Source: Symbiodinium natans
Lineage: Eukaryota > Sar > Dinophyceae > Suessiales > Symbiodiniaceae
Reading direction: 5' to 3'
NCBI GenBank assembly: GCA_905221605.1
Contig: CAJNDS010002431.1
Span: 165,089 to 229,088, forward strand
Length of the DNA: 64,000 nt
Of this stretch, positions 21,506 through 31,565 are shown one piece after another. Each line of letters opens with the position of its first letter. Positions within the stretch are counted from its first letter, which is position 1. The notes beneath the pieces are model-generated. The model saw only the letters and a list, made by a program, of their open reading frames with translations, ran no database searches and was not told the origin of the DNA. A program made the translations under genes and the position numbers.

Positions 21506-22145
21506 GGGTTCGGCCGGTCCACACTAACAGTCACCACCAGCAGACCCACAAATAAAAGCACCCGGTAAATGCCAAAAAACTGACTGAGATTCCTGCTATT
21601 CCTGGTGCTATTCCTGGTGCTATTCCTGGTGCTATTTCTGGTGCTATTTCTGGTGCATTGTTTTGTGCTATTCCTGGTGCTATTTCTGGTGCTATTTTTT
21701 GTGCTATTGTTTGTGCTATTTCTGGTGCTATTTTTTGTGCTATTGTTTGTGCTATTTCTGGTGCTATTTCTGGTGCTGTTGCTGGTGCTATGTGACTAAC
21801 AATCGCCATCAGCAGACCCATAAAAAAACAGCACCCGGTAAATGCTAAGCTGATAACATTGACTGGGATTCCTGGTGCTATTTCTGGTGCTATTGTTTGT
21901 GCTATTTCTGGCGCTATTTTTTGTGCTATTCCTGGCGCTATTTCTGGTGCTATTTTTTGTGCTATTGTTTGTGCTATTTCTGGTGCTATTTCTGCTGCTA
22001 TGTGACTAACAGTCACCACCAGCAGACCCACAAAAATAAGCACCCGGTAAATGCTAAAATTGACTGGGATTCCTGGTGCTATTTTTGGCCTGTGTGTTAT
22101 AAGGCCACGGCGTTATTTGACTGTTAGTGTGGGCCGGCCGAACCC
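21506..22145. mobile_element. 640-bp element with 28-bp terminal inverted repeats
   Basis: GGGTTCGGCCGGTCCACACT... at 21506-21533 and its complement at 22118-22145 match over 28 bp with one mismatch, and lie directly at the ends of flanking CCCTAAA arrays. The interior is almost wholly a 12-bp minisatellite plus a repeated 60-70-bp linker. The symmetrical ends suggest a non-autonomous DNA transposon. No target duplication could be recognised because the flanks are themselves repeats. Confidence 0.7.
21594..22085 (-). repeat. 12-bp minisatellite (TGGTGCTATTTC-like) with repeated linker
   Basis: Units of 12 bp vary among CTGGTGCTATTC, CTGGTGCTATTT, TTTGTGCTATTG and similar. They form two long blocks separated and flanked by a linker containing GTGACTAACARTCRCCAYCA and GCACCCGGTAAATGC. 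Read on the minus strand, 21531-22043 is open for 170 codons as I-A-P-E-I-A-Q-like tetrapeptide repeats with hydrophobic linkers. An open frame is expected from a 12-bp repeat without stops, so coding is unproven. Confidence 0.8.
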
Positions 22146-22149
22146 AACC

Positions 22150-22270
22150 CTAAACCCTAAACCCCAAACGCCGATGATTCGTGGAGCACCTTTGCTGAGG
22201 TCGGCGGCTGGGCGGGGACTCGTCCTGCCATGCCTGCCGTGGTCCAGGACCCAGGGTCGAACCCAGCATA
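22150..22270 (+). CDS. Exon-like segment, unknown protein
   Basis: Between C-strand and G-strand repeats, one + frame from about 22168 is open (D-D-S-W-S-T-F-A-E-V-G-G-W-A-G-T-R-P) up to GCAG|GTTTAGGG at 22276. Only composition and context support it. Confidence 0.35.
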
Positions 22271-23127
22271 TTGCAGGTTTAGGGTTTAGGGTTTTTAGGG
22301 TTAGGGTTTAGAGTTTAGGGTTTAGGGTTTAAGGTTTATAGGGTTAGGGTTTAGGGTTTAGGCCTAAACTTTAGGGCTTCGGGTTCGGGTTCTTTAGGGT
22401 TTAGGGTTGATAGGCTTCAATTCGCAGGGCTTACCCTCGAGTAACCCTTATGCCGTTGTAAGGGCAGGTCGTTGGTTCCTCCTAGACCCTTCAGCGCCCT
22501 TTGAGATTCCATTAAGGTACGCTTAGGCCTTTACTAGGGGCCACATGTGGGTCTACCCAAGCCCTAGACTTTATGGGCTTTAGGGCTCTCGGGTTTCGGG
22601 GTTCCCTTTTAGAGCGTAGTAAGAGGATGTGGGCGGGGTTTGGGCTTGTGCTCTATATGGTTGATTTCGTGTTCAGGCACTCTGTTAGGGTGCGGAGGGC
22701 GCGTGCCTTTTTTTTGCCAGTCACCTTACCAGGCCTTAAACCTGAACCCTGAACCCTACACACAGCTATAAGACTCAAGACCTATGCACTTCGGTTCGCG
22801 CAAGGTTTGAGTATGGGTTGGGGGACTTGGGGCTGTTTTGAGGTTTAAGGCTGTTCTAGGGTTTCTTGTAGCCCTCAACCCATAGTTGTCCCTAAACCCT
22901 GAATCTTTCAACTCCCTGCTTAAACCCCTGCAAACCCTAGCGCACCCTAGTTAAGCCCTAAACGTAAACCCCGAACCCTAAACTCAAACCGTGCAACCCC
23001 CTAAACCCAAAACGCTAACTTTAAACCCTAAACCCTGTACCCTACACCCTAAACCCTGTACCTCCTAAACCCTAAACCCTAAACCCTAAACCCCCCAAAC
23101 CCTAAACCCCCTAAACCCTCGCAGCAG

Positions 23128-23208
23128 GATTGCGCCGCCCGGCTGCAGAGACGCTGCATTGAGGGCCTCGGCCTCGAGACGCTGACGGTGGCCAGGCACG
23201 CCGGCGGA
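23128..23208 (+). CDS. Exon-like segment (27 codons), unknown protein
   Basis: Bounded by GCAGCAG|GATTGC and GGCGGA|GTCTTT, in phase 0 at both ends. It reads D-C-A-A-R-L-Q-R-R-C-I-E-G-L-G-L-E-T-L-T, a plausible amphipathic helix. C-strand repeats precede it and G-strand repeats follow. Confidence 0.5.
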
Positions 23209-23329
23209 GTCTTTTGGGGTTTGGGGTTTGAGTTTAGGGTTTCGGGTTTAGAGTTTTAGGGTTTAGGGTTTAGGCGGTTTAGGCTTCAGGGGTTTGGTTT
23301 TAGGGTTTAGGGTTTAGGGTTTAGGGCCC

Positions 23330-24277
23330 GGGGCTTAGGACTTGGGATTCGAGAGCCCTGTTGTGGGTACTTTGGGTGGGTTCCAGGGACATCCTACTTT
23401 TGGGAATGCGTGGATGTCATTCTGTTTTCGGGGCCTTTTGGGTGGTCCATATTCTGCGATAAGGAGTCGTGCCATCACATGGGTATTCCAATCGCCCAAA
23501 ATAGGGGTACCCCTTTTATACCCGCAGAACTCCTTAAAGGGACACCGAAAAAGGGTACCCCTGTTTTCGGAGGGTAAGTGTAACTGAAGTTACTTATCAA
23601 CACCTCAACCCTAAATCGTGAATCCTGAGGGGGGGGGGGGCTCAGGGTGTCTTCGACGGTACTTGGGGGGGGGGCAAGACGTAAAGTCTAAGGCAGTGCC
23701 TTTAAGCCTTGACCTGGTAGGGTTGTGTTAGTTCCCTAGATCTTCCAAAATCCCGTGTGGTTTAGGGTTTGGGGTTAATGAGGTTCCCAAGTCATAGTAG
23801 GATCCTTGTCTTCGAAATTAGGGTGCGGGGTATTTGAAGTTGGAAGATCCAGGCATGTAGATCCCCCCCCAAAATAGGCCTAAGACCTAACCATGTGTCG
23901 TTTTCTGGGCTGGGGGTATGGCAAAGAACCCGAAACCCGAAACCCGAAACCCTAAACCCGAAACCCTAAACCCTAAACCCTAAATTTAAGAGCCTCCGGC
24001 TCAAGCCGCCGACCCCGCTGGAGCATAGTTGAGAGGTCTAAACCCGCTCGCATGGTTCGAAGATCATCCCAGCCTGCTCGGCAGAGTTCTGTGAAACGTT
24101 TGGGGGGGGGGTAGGGGGGAGCACCAGGACAAGCTCAAGCGGTGGGTGGGGGTGGGGTGTGGGGGCCGAAAACGCTGATTTTGCTGAGGGCGCCCCTACC
24201 CCCCTGTGCTGAACCGCCTGTTTACGCTTTGCGGGTGGCGCGGTCCTCCACGAAAAAATTGTGCACCGACCCCCCCT

Positions 24278-24313
<36 letters not shown>

Positions 24314-24380
24314 CTTTTTGGGGGGGCAAGGAGGGATAGAGGAGGTTTTCACCTCCTTTTCCCCAACACGCCGCCAGGGT
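23330..24380. other. No gene recognised; fold-back and homopolymers
   Basis: Contains an 81-codon + frame (23342-23587) without recognisable features, an imperfect inverted repeat around 23728-23858 (AGATCTTCCAAAATCCC / TTGGAAGATCC) related to the nested repeat at 6121, a G/C-rich stretch (24100-24180) and a 34-nt C-run (24279-24312). Confidence 0.45.
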
Positions 24381-24381
24381 C

Positions 24382-24537
24382 GGACCCTAAACCCTAAAGC
24401 CTAAACCCTAAACCCTAAACCCTAAACCCTAAACCCTAAACCCTAAACCCTAAACCCTAAGCCCTAAACCCTAAACCCTAAACCCTAAACCCTAAACCCT
24501 AAACCCTAAACCCTAACCCTAAACCCGAACCCTAAAA
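24382..24537. repeat. CCCTAAA array, about 21 units
   Basis: Near-perfect C-strand array directly before the exon-like segment at 24546. Confidence 0.9.
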
Positions 24538-24545
24538 GCCTCCAG

Positions 24546-24627
24546 AGCACCGTCCCGGCCATCGTTCAGCTGCTGATGGCTCGTGGCAAACGAAAGCACA
24601 TGTCAGAAGGCACCAATCGCATAAACC
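24546..24627 (+). CDS. Exon-like segment, unknown helical protein
   Basis: After CTCCAG, the + frame reads S-T-V-P-A-I-V-Q-L-L-M-A-R-G-K-R-K-H-M-S and continues to the next repeat block. The helix with V-P-A-I-V-Q-L-L resembles an armadillo-type helix, but this alone is weak. The donor may be GC (GAAG|GCACC). Confidence 0.45.
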
Positions 24628-25011
24628 CTAAACCTGCTTCGGGTTTAGGGTTTAGGGTTTAGGGTTTAGGGTTTAGGGTTTAGGGTTTAGGGTTTCTCGC
24701 AGGCCTGAATAGGGTTTCTCATAGATAGGGGTACCACAATCCCTGTTAAGGACTGTTAGTATAAGGGGGAACATATTAACCTAAACCCTACAGGGACAGC
24801 TGTTGTCTCTCAGGGGTCTGAACGCACATACGATCGCATGGTTTAAGGTTTCGGTGTACTTCTTGCTAGGGACTTCGGTAAGGTGGTACCTTATATCCCC
24901 CCAATAGAGCTCTTTCAGGCAATAGAGAGAAAGACCCGCCCGTAGTGGGCATCCTAAGGGGGTAGTTCTGCTAATTCTTCAACCCCAAACTCAAGCCATG
25001 TCTCGGATAGC

Positions 25012-25071
25012 ATGGCTTCGCGGCAGCGCGCAGAGTTCGCGCGCCGTGAGAAAGGCCCACTGGCCCCAAAG
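25012..25071 (+). CDS. Exon-like segment, basic
   Basis: Reads M-A-S-R-Q-R-A-E-F-A-R-R-E-K-G-P-L-A-P-K and ends at a good donor, CCAAAG|GTATAG. The upstream acceptor is probably GGATAG|C. Whether the Met is a start codon is unknown. Confidence 0.45.
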
Positions 25072-25087
25072 GTATAGCGAATGATGG

Positions 25088-25203
25088 ATAGTCCTCCTGC
25101 TTCTTAGTCGGAAATGAGGGAAGTAGGGCCCCATATATACCCTTTAAGGGAGTATTTGGGGCACCTCATTCCCTCATTCCTGACTAAGAACCAGCCAGTA
25201 GTC
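25088..25203. mobile_element. Fold-back element
   Basis: TAGTCCTCCTGCTTCTTAGT and GGAAATGAGGGAA at the left pair with TTCCCTCATTCCTGACTAAG and AACCAGCCAGTAGTC at the right, around a loop with TTTAAAGGG-like symmetry (CCCTTTAAGGG). Single copy in this window. Confidence 0.6.
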
Positions 25204-25546
25204 ATAGAGGTTTGGGTTTTTGGGGAACCTAGACAACCTAAACCAAGCCTCTATACCTCTGGCGTCTAACCCTCTAGGCCCTGAACCCTAAACCCTAAAC
25301 CCCTAAACCCTGAACCCTTGGCCCTCGTCCCTGCTCGACATTGTGTCCAAAGCCCCGAACCCCGAACTGAAATCCCGAGGTTGAGGGTTGAGGGTTAATC
25401 CCCTATATACAAGTTATAGGCTTAAGGGTTTAGAGTTAGGGTTTAGGGTTTAGGGTTTGGGGTTTAGGGTTAAAAACCCCCCTGCCCCCATACCCCTAAT
25501 GTCAAGTACCCCCCATTAGAGTTATGTTAAAGTACATGGTGAGAAG

Positions 25547-26170
25547 TCGTTGACGTATGATGTGCACCGAACCCACACTGGGACTGGGGACGACTACCAC
25601 GACATGCGGACCCCGAAGGGGTTCGCCAAGGCGGTTCCCTTCGCGCTCCAGCTGGTGTCGAAGGGCTGGCTCTTTTGTGGACTGCCGTGTTCGACGATGG
25701 TTTTCATGTCGTCCCCAACGCACCAGAGGGGTTTAGGGTTTAGGGTTTAGGGTTTAAGGTTTAGGGTTTAGGGTTTAGGGTTTAGGGTTTAGGGTTTAGG
25801 GTTTAGGGTTCGAGGAGGATCCCAAGGTGCAAAAAGAAAGCAACCTGCTGGCCGCCTGTGCTGCCCTGGTCAGCCTGGTGGCTCTTGCCCGAGGGCTGAC
25901 TGGGGGTTGGAGAACCCGCTTTGGGTTTAGGGTTCAGGGTTCAGGGTTCAGGGTTTAGGGTTTAGGGTTTAGGGTTTAGGGTTTAGGGTTTAGGGTTTAG
26001 GGTTTAGGGCTCGAGCGTTGTGGCGGCCTTTTCCGTATTTTCGCCACTTGCTTCCGCTCGGTGTTCCTGGCATTAGCCTTCAGCACTACCATGTGTCCTG
26101 GTCGCGTGGCAAACAACAGAAGACGGCTTTTCTTGAGCTTGTAATGTTTAGTCGTCTTGTTCTAACCTAA
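25547..26170 (+). CDS. Three-exon gene fragment with telomere-repeat introns
   Basis: Exons 25547-25730 (after GAGAAG), 25807-25924 and 26008-26170 join as G|GTTTAGG...TTTAG|GG in phase, ending at TAA 26168-26170. Exon 1 (Y-D-V-H-R-T ... D-M-R-T-P-K-G-F-A ... L-P-C-S-T-M-V-F-M-S-S) resembles a family I recall as abundant in Symbiodinium predicted proteomes (pattern Y-D ... D-M-x-T-P-x-G-F ... P-V-C-S-T-F-V); its function is unknown to me. Exon 2 contains N-L-L-A-A-C-A-A-L-V-S-L-V-A-L-A-R-G. Past A-R-G the +1 frame (W-G-L-E-N-P-L-W) looks more family-like than frame 0, so a frameshift in exon 2, or a pseudogene, is possible. In that alternative, exon 3 would end at TAG 26074-26076. Both intron boundaries are the same in either reading. 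The true 5' end is not in this fragment. Confidence 0.6.
25731..25806 (+). other. 76-nt intron made only of TTTAGGG repeats
   Basis: Eleven consecutive GTTTAGG units (one GTTTAAG variant). The first supplies the GT donor and the last supplies the TAG acceptor, leaving G|GG to complete a codon. In-frame TAG would occur if it were not removed. There is no other sequence in the interval, no separate branch site and no polypyrimidine tract. Confidence 0.6.
25925..26007 (+). other. 83-nt intron of TTTAGGG/TTCAGGG repeats
   Basis: Starts GTTTAGGG after CTTTGG, contains three TTCAGGG variants and otherwise TTTAGGG units, and ends TTTAG before GGCTCGAG. It joins the flanking frames in phase. Confidence 0.6.
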
Positions 26171-26800
26171 TTCAAACACACAAAGTTTTTGAACTAGTGA
26201 AACATGAGAAACGTTATGTAAATCATGAATTTAGAGTTCTATATATGTATGCATATCTTATAATTAGGTTTGTTTTGTGTGATGCATAAAGGGCGCCTAA
26301 AACCCTGAAATCCTAAACCCCCAAACCCCTAACACCCTACAACCCAAACCTTCAAACCCTAAAACCCTAGACCCTAAGACCCTAGAACCCCAAAACCCTG
26401 GAACCCTAATACTTTAACACCCTCTTCCCTGCAACCCGTATAAAGGCTGGAAAACCTATAAACCCTCTCAACCCTATAAACCCTGTGATTCCCGACAATT
26501 CCCTATACACCCTATGAACCCTAAAACTCATTACAAACCCTATGAACCCTATAATTCCCTATAAACCCTATGAACCCTATAAACCCTATATAAATCCTAT
26601 GAGCTTATAATTCCTTCTATGAACCCTAGAATTCCCGAGGAACCCTAGAAACCTATAAACCCTTGCCCTATAAACCCTAAATACCTAATATCCCAGAAGC
26701 CCGATAAAGCTCTATAGCTCCCATAAATCCCGGATAAGCCCTGCAAACCCTAGAAACCACTGGAGGAGCCCCTAAACCCCAAACCCCAAACCCCAAACCC
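26171..26800. other. AT-rich 3' flank, then degenerate CCCTATAA repeats
   Basis: About 120 nt of AT-rich single-copy DNA follows the stop at 26170 and would suit a 3' untranslated region. From 26300 to 26760 there is a diverged repeat of AACCCTATAAACCCTATGA-type units (related to but distinct from CCCTAAA). No gene is seen. Confidence 0.5.
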
Positions 26801-26894
26801 CACACCCTAAACCCTAAGCCCTAAGCCCTAAGCCCTAAACCCTAAACCCTAAACCCTAAACCCTAAACCCTAAACCCTAAACAAACCACTGGAG

Positions 26895-26980
26895 GAGCTG
26901 GTGGGCTGCCGTTCACTAGCATCCTCCGAGCCCCTTGGGCGCCAGAGGCTAGGGTTGGAGCTTCGAAAAACCGAAACCCG
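26895..26980 (+). CDS. Exon-like segment upstream of the 14-exon gene
   Basis: Between a C-strand block (26800-26883) and a G-strand block (26981-27069), after TGGAG and before G|GTTTAGGG. Read with 2 nt completing a previous codon (A-G-G-L-P-F-T-S-I-L-R-A-P-W), it ends in phase 0 and could precede the exon at 27998. Another frame (E-L-V-G-C-R-S-L-A-S-S-E-P-L) is also open. Confidence 0.45.
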
Positions 26981-27495
26981 GTTTAGGGTTTAGGGTTTAG
27001 GGTTTAGGGTTTAGGGTTTAGGGTTTAGGGTTTAGGGTTTAGGGTTTAGGGTTTAGGGTTTAGGGTTTACACCAAAATTTCCCGTAAACCCCAAATTCTA
27101 CAACCTTAAGTCGTATTGGGTGTCCTTTTTTGGGGGGATATCAGATGCATCAGCAGTAAGGGGCGCTGAACCCTGAACCCGCAACCCGATAAAACGATGT
27201 GATATCGTGGCCTTGTTTATGTCAAAGGGGGTACCCAAAAGAAAACCTGCATCCGTACGCTCTAAGCCCGAACCTGAAACCGTTTGGGGTTTATGGGTTT
27301 AGTTTGGGCTTAATTAGGGTTTAATTCGGGTTTAGGGCTCCATTTGGGCTTGGGGTGAACCTCGAGTGGCCTAAGGCAAATGGCTCGCAGTCGACCAGGT
27401 GCCAAAGATGCTCCTATGCCCAGGCGGGCATGAGATTGTAACCCTTTTGGGTAGGTTTTGGGGCTTAAGGTATCTGACCTGCTGTGTAAAGGGTT

Positions 27496-27638
27496 ACTTG
27501 GAGGTTCGTGGTACTTAGTAACCAATTATCACTGCATTTTATAACCCACTTATAGGCCCCTTAATTACCCTTTTGCGGTTTAAATTGGGTTACAAGTGCA
27601 ACTACCAGTTCGTTAGTAAGTACCATGAACCTCCAAGT
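27496..27638. mobile_element. Fold-back family A copy
   Basis: ACTTGGAGGTTCGTGGTACT at the left pairs with AGTACCATGAACCTCCAAGT at the right; inner arms TAGTAACCAATTATC / AGTTCGTTAGTA also pair. The left end could again act as a donor (GGAG|GTTCGTGG) for a short exon after GCTTAAG, but this is unproven. Confidence 0.75.
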
Positions 27639-27997
27639 AGTGTCTGTAGTGCAGTTGTAGGGCTCAGGGTAGTTGAGGGCTTATATCCCTAAACCCTAAA
27701 CCCTAAACCCTAAACCCTAAACCCTAAACCCTAACCCTAAACCCTAAACCCTAAACCCTAGAGCTCAGGGGGTTCGTGTGGTTTGGCAGGTTTTGGGAAG
27801 TTACAGGTCGCTTAGGCCTTATGGTAGTATGGGGTGTAGGGTCAGGGCAGATTGCATGCCCAAACATGCAAAGGTTTAGGGTTTAGGGTTTAGGGTTTAG
27901 GGTTTAGGGTTTAGGGTTTAGGGTTTAGTGTTTAGGGTTTAGGAAGCTCGTGGTGGAGTTCCTTAACTAGTTAGCAATCTTCCCTAAATCATCGCAG

Positions 27998-30900
27998 GAT
28001 GCCTTTCCGGAAATTTCGAGCACCTGCATCACTCAAGGGATATTGGAAGCTCTGGGAACCGCAAAGGCATGTGGCCAGCTCCAAGTTTAGGATTTAGGGT
28101 TTAGGGTTGAGGGTTTAGGGTGTAGGGTGTAGGGTTTAGGGTTTAGGGTTCAGGGTTTAGGGTTTAGGGTTTAGGGTTCAGGGTTTAGGGTTTAGGCCCC
28201 TGTCGCTTCCGCCTCGGAAGGTGGCCATTTCTCCGATCGAAGGCGCGTGACGGACTTGCGTGCACCACGAAGAACCTGAACACCGAATCCAAAAAAAGTC
28301 TCAAGTCCCTATAAAAGAGGACCCCCCCCCCCCCCCCTCCGCACAAAAAGAAAGGCTCAGCAATCCCAAAACACTGGACGTCAGGAACTACTCGAGAAGA
28401 GGGTTGTTCGCATTGACCCCCCCAAACCCCTAAGACCTCCAAACCCTGCAATACTACACATCCATGCCCACGCGCTCAAAAGACAAACCCTAACCCCAAA
28501 ATACTCAACCTTCACCTTTCCCGTACCCTACAGTTAATCCCGAACCTATAGGCCCTAAAGTCCGGAATCCTGACATCGTGTCTTCGGAGTCCGAGGCTAA
28601 TCTAGGAACCAAGAACCCGAAACCCAGAACCTTAAATCCCTGAGTCCTCCGACCTAAGCCATCCTTGTCCCTAAACCCTAAACGGTTTAGGGTTTAGGGT
28701 TTAGGGTTCAGGGTTTAGGGTTTATAGGGTTTGGGGTTTAGGGTTTAGGGTTTAGGGTTTAGCGCCTAAGGCTTGAACCCCCAATCCTGCCCTGTAAGGC
28801 CCTGTCGGCCGGACTCAGCGACTTTTTATCCCAGGGTCCGGAGCAGCTGCTCGTGTCGGGCGCACGAGGTGCCAGTTTAGGGTTTAGGATTTAGGATTTA
28901 GGGTTTAGGGAATTTGTGCGTTTTTCCGGGTTCCTTGGACTTCAGGGTGTGCTTAGGGTTGGGTTTAAGGTTGGCTGTGTCTCAACAGGCCTATGGGCTG
29001 TGGGGGTATTATTTTGTTATTTCTCCTCATTCTGGTTTGAGAGGGTCATGTTTCAGAATCATGAATACCCTCTCTTGGAAAAATAAAGGATCAGGGGTGT
29101 TGGGCTTATGTAGAGCTTCATTGGGTTTTCTGCACTTTTGGGAAGGTTCTTAGAAGGGTCAACACAAACTCCTTCTGTCTCAGTTTGCTGATGCCGCCCC
29201 CCGCCCCCCCCCCCCCCCCCCCCCCCCCGGGATTCTGGCGGCTCCGTGAGCTAAGCCTTACCCAGCCTACGGAGTTTAGGGTTTAGGTTTGGGGTTTTAG
29301 GTTGAGGGTTTAGGGCAATCCTAAATTCCCTGTCTCAGCAACTCTGCAGTATCCCTCAACCCCCAAACTCTGCAGTATCTCAAACATCACTGAAACACAC
29401 CTGCAAGCATCCCAAATCCACCAGCGCGGCCTACAATGAACCCCAAAACCCGAATCCCCCCCGATCCCCCCCCCCCCCCCCCCCCCCCCCCCTCCCTCCT
29501 AAAAACTAAACCCTAAGCCCTAAACCCCAAAACCCCAAACCCAAATGCCCCCATACCAACCAGAGGCAGTGGGGCCTCCACGGCCATTCGTGCGGCATTG
29601 GCACAGCTGGGGACCCGCCTGGGGTGGGTTTAGGGCTTAGGCCTTAGGGCGTAGTAGGGCTTGGGGCTGAGGGCTCAGGGCTTAGGGGTTAGGGTTTACT
29701 GGGGTTTGGGGGTTAGGGTAGAGAGAGAGGGAGAGCGCAAAGCAAACAAGTAAATACACGCACACATAGGAAACCCATGAAAACGGAAGGCTTAAACCTT
29801 AAGAACCCTAAACCCCCTAAAACCTTAAGGCCTAAACCCTAAAAACCCTACAGCCCTGAAACCCTAAACCCTCAACTCTCCACCCGCAGATTGAGGTCGG
29901 GGGTTCAGGTATGCGAGGGCGCCCAGGATTCGGGTTCAGCTCTTCGCTTCGTTTTTGTTTTTGGCTTCAGGTCTTAAAGTGCGTAAAATAGTGGGTTCTC
30001 AGTGCTTCCTATACCCTTAAACCCTAAACCCTAAACCTTCAGGAGCTTCCGAAACCCGAAAACCCCAAACCCTAAACCCTTAGGCACATTTCTTGCACCT
30101 TCGCAAGAAGATGCTCAACTGACTTTCGGCATCCCGAAACAGTAGAAGCCACAAGAAGCTTCGCCCAGCTCGGAGGCCGCCTGCCCACCAGGGTTTACTG
30201 TTTAGGGTTTAGGGTTTAGGGTTTAGGGTTTAGTGTTTAGGGTTTAGGGTTTAGGGTTTAGGGTTTAGGGTTCAGGGTTTTTTGCATCACCTGACTCAGG
30301 TCTAGGATCTTATACCCCCAAGCCTTAAATCTCAAGCCCTGAACCCCACATCTTGGGATGCTCCACCTTATCTTAAATGCTGAGCCATAATTCAAAGGTT
30401 AAACCTTAAAAAGCAATGGACCAGGGTACTCAGCAACTAGGCTATACCAACAGTCCATGAAAAAAAGGGACTGGAATAGGAATTCCCCAACCTAAACCTC
30501 TCAACCCTCAACCTAAACCCCAAACCCTAAATCCTAAACCCTTAACCCTAAACCCCTAACCCCTAACCCGTAACCTGCGGTGACTTTGTGGGGGGTCCAG
30601 GAGCAGTCCCGCCTCTCCCATGACGGTGGTGCTGGATTGCAGCCAGGCTCCCTCTCCTTTGTTTTGGGTTTTGGGTTTTGGGTTTAGGCTTTGGGGTTTA
30701 GGCTTTTTAGGGTTTAGGGTTTTGTTTTTAGGGTTTAGGGTTCAAGGTTTTAGGGTTTAGGGTTTTAGGGGTTTTAGGGTGTAGGGCTTAGGGTTTGGGG
30801 ATATGTAAGACATGTTGAAGGGTTCTCTCAAGATAAGCCCAAAGCCCCACCCCTCGACCTCCAAGAGAAGTGAACAAGGCCAATGAACTTCTTAAGTTAC

Positions 30901-31480
30901 CCACCCTGAATCCCACAAAACCCTAGCAACCACCTAACCCTGAACCCTGAACCCTGAACCCTGAACCCTGAACCCTGAACCCTGAACCCTGAACCCTAAA
31001 CCCTAAACCCTAAACCCAAATCTTCCACCCTTCCACTGCAAAGCCCCACCTTTGCTTAAGCCCCACGAGGCCGGCAAAGGATCTCTGGAGGCCCTGGGGT
31101 CTGGGTCGAAAGCGGGGGTCTGGGTCGAAAGCGTCGATCGCCTTCTGAGGGGGGGTGGACTGTGGGCCTTTTGGGCTTAAGGTTTAGGGTTTAGGGATTA
31201 GAGCTTAGGGTTTGGGTAGTTCTCTAAATTGTGGGTGCCTGTAAGGGGTGCTTCTTTTCAGGATAAAGGACCCCAAAAGGGACCCTAATTTCGAGAACTG
31301 CCCGAAGCCCTAACCCTAAACCCTAAACCCTAAACCCTAAACCCTAAACCCTAAACCCTAAACCCTAAACCCTAAACCCCACATGGACGTTTTCTTGTCC
31401 CAGGACGCCTTTCGGAAGCAACTTGCAGAGCAGCTGGCAACGCTGGAAGAGCAGGTCGGGGGTGAGCTGTTACGATTGGC

Positions 31481-31565
<85 letters not shown>

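Noticed and set aside
21531-22043. A genuine 170-aa I-A-P-E-I-A-Q repeat protein.
   Set aside because: A 12-bp repeat without stop codons is automatically open. No start context, splice sites or non-repeat domain; kept only as a repeat.
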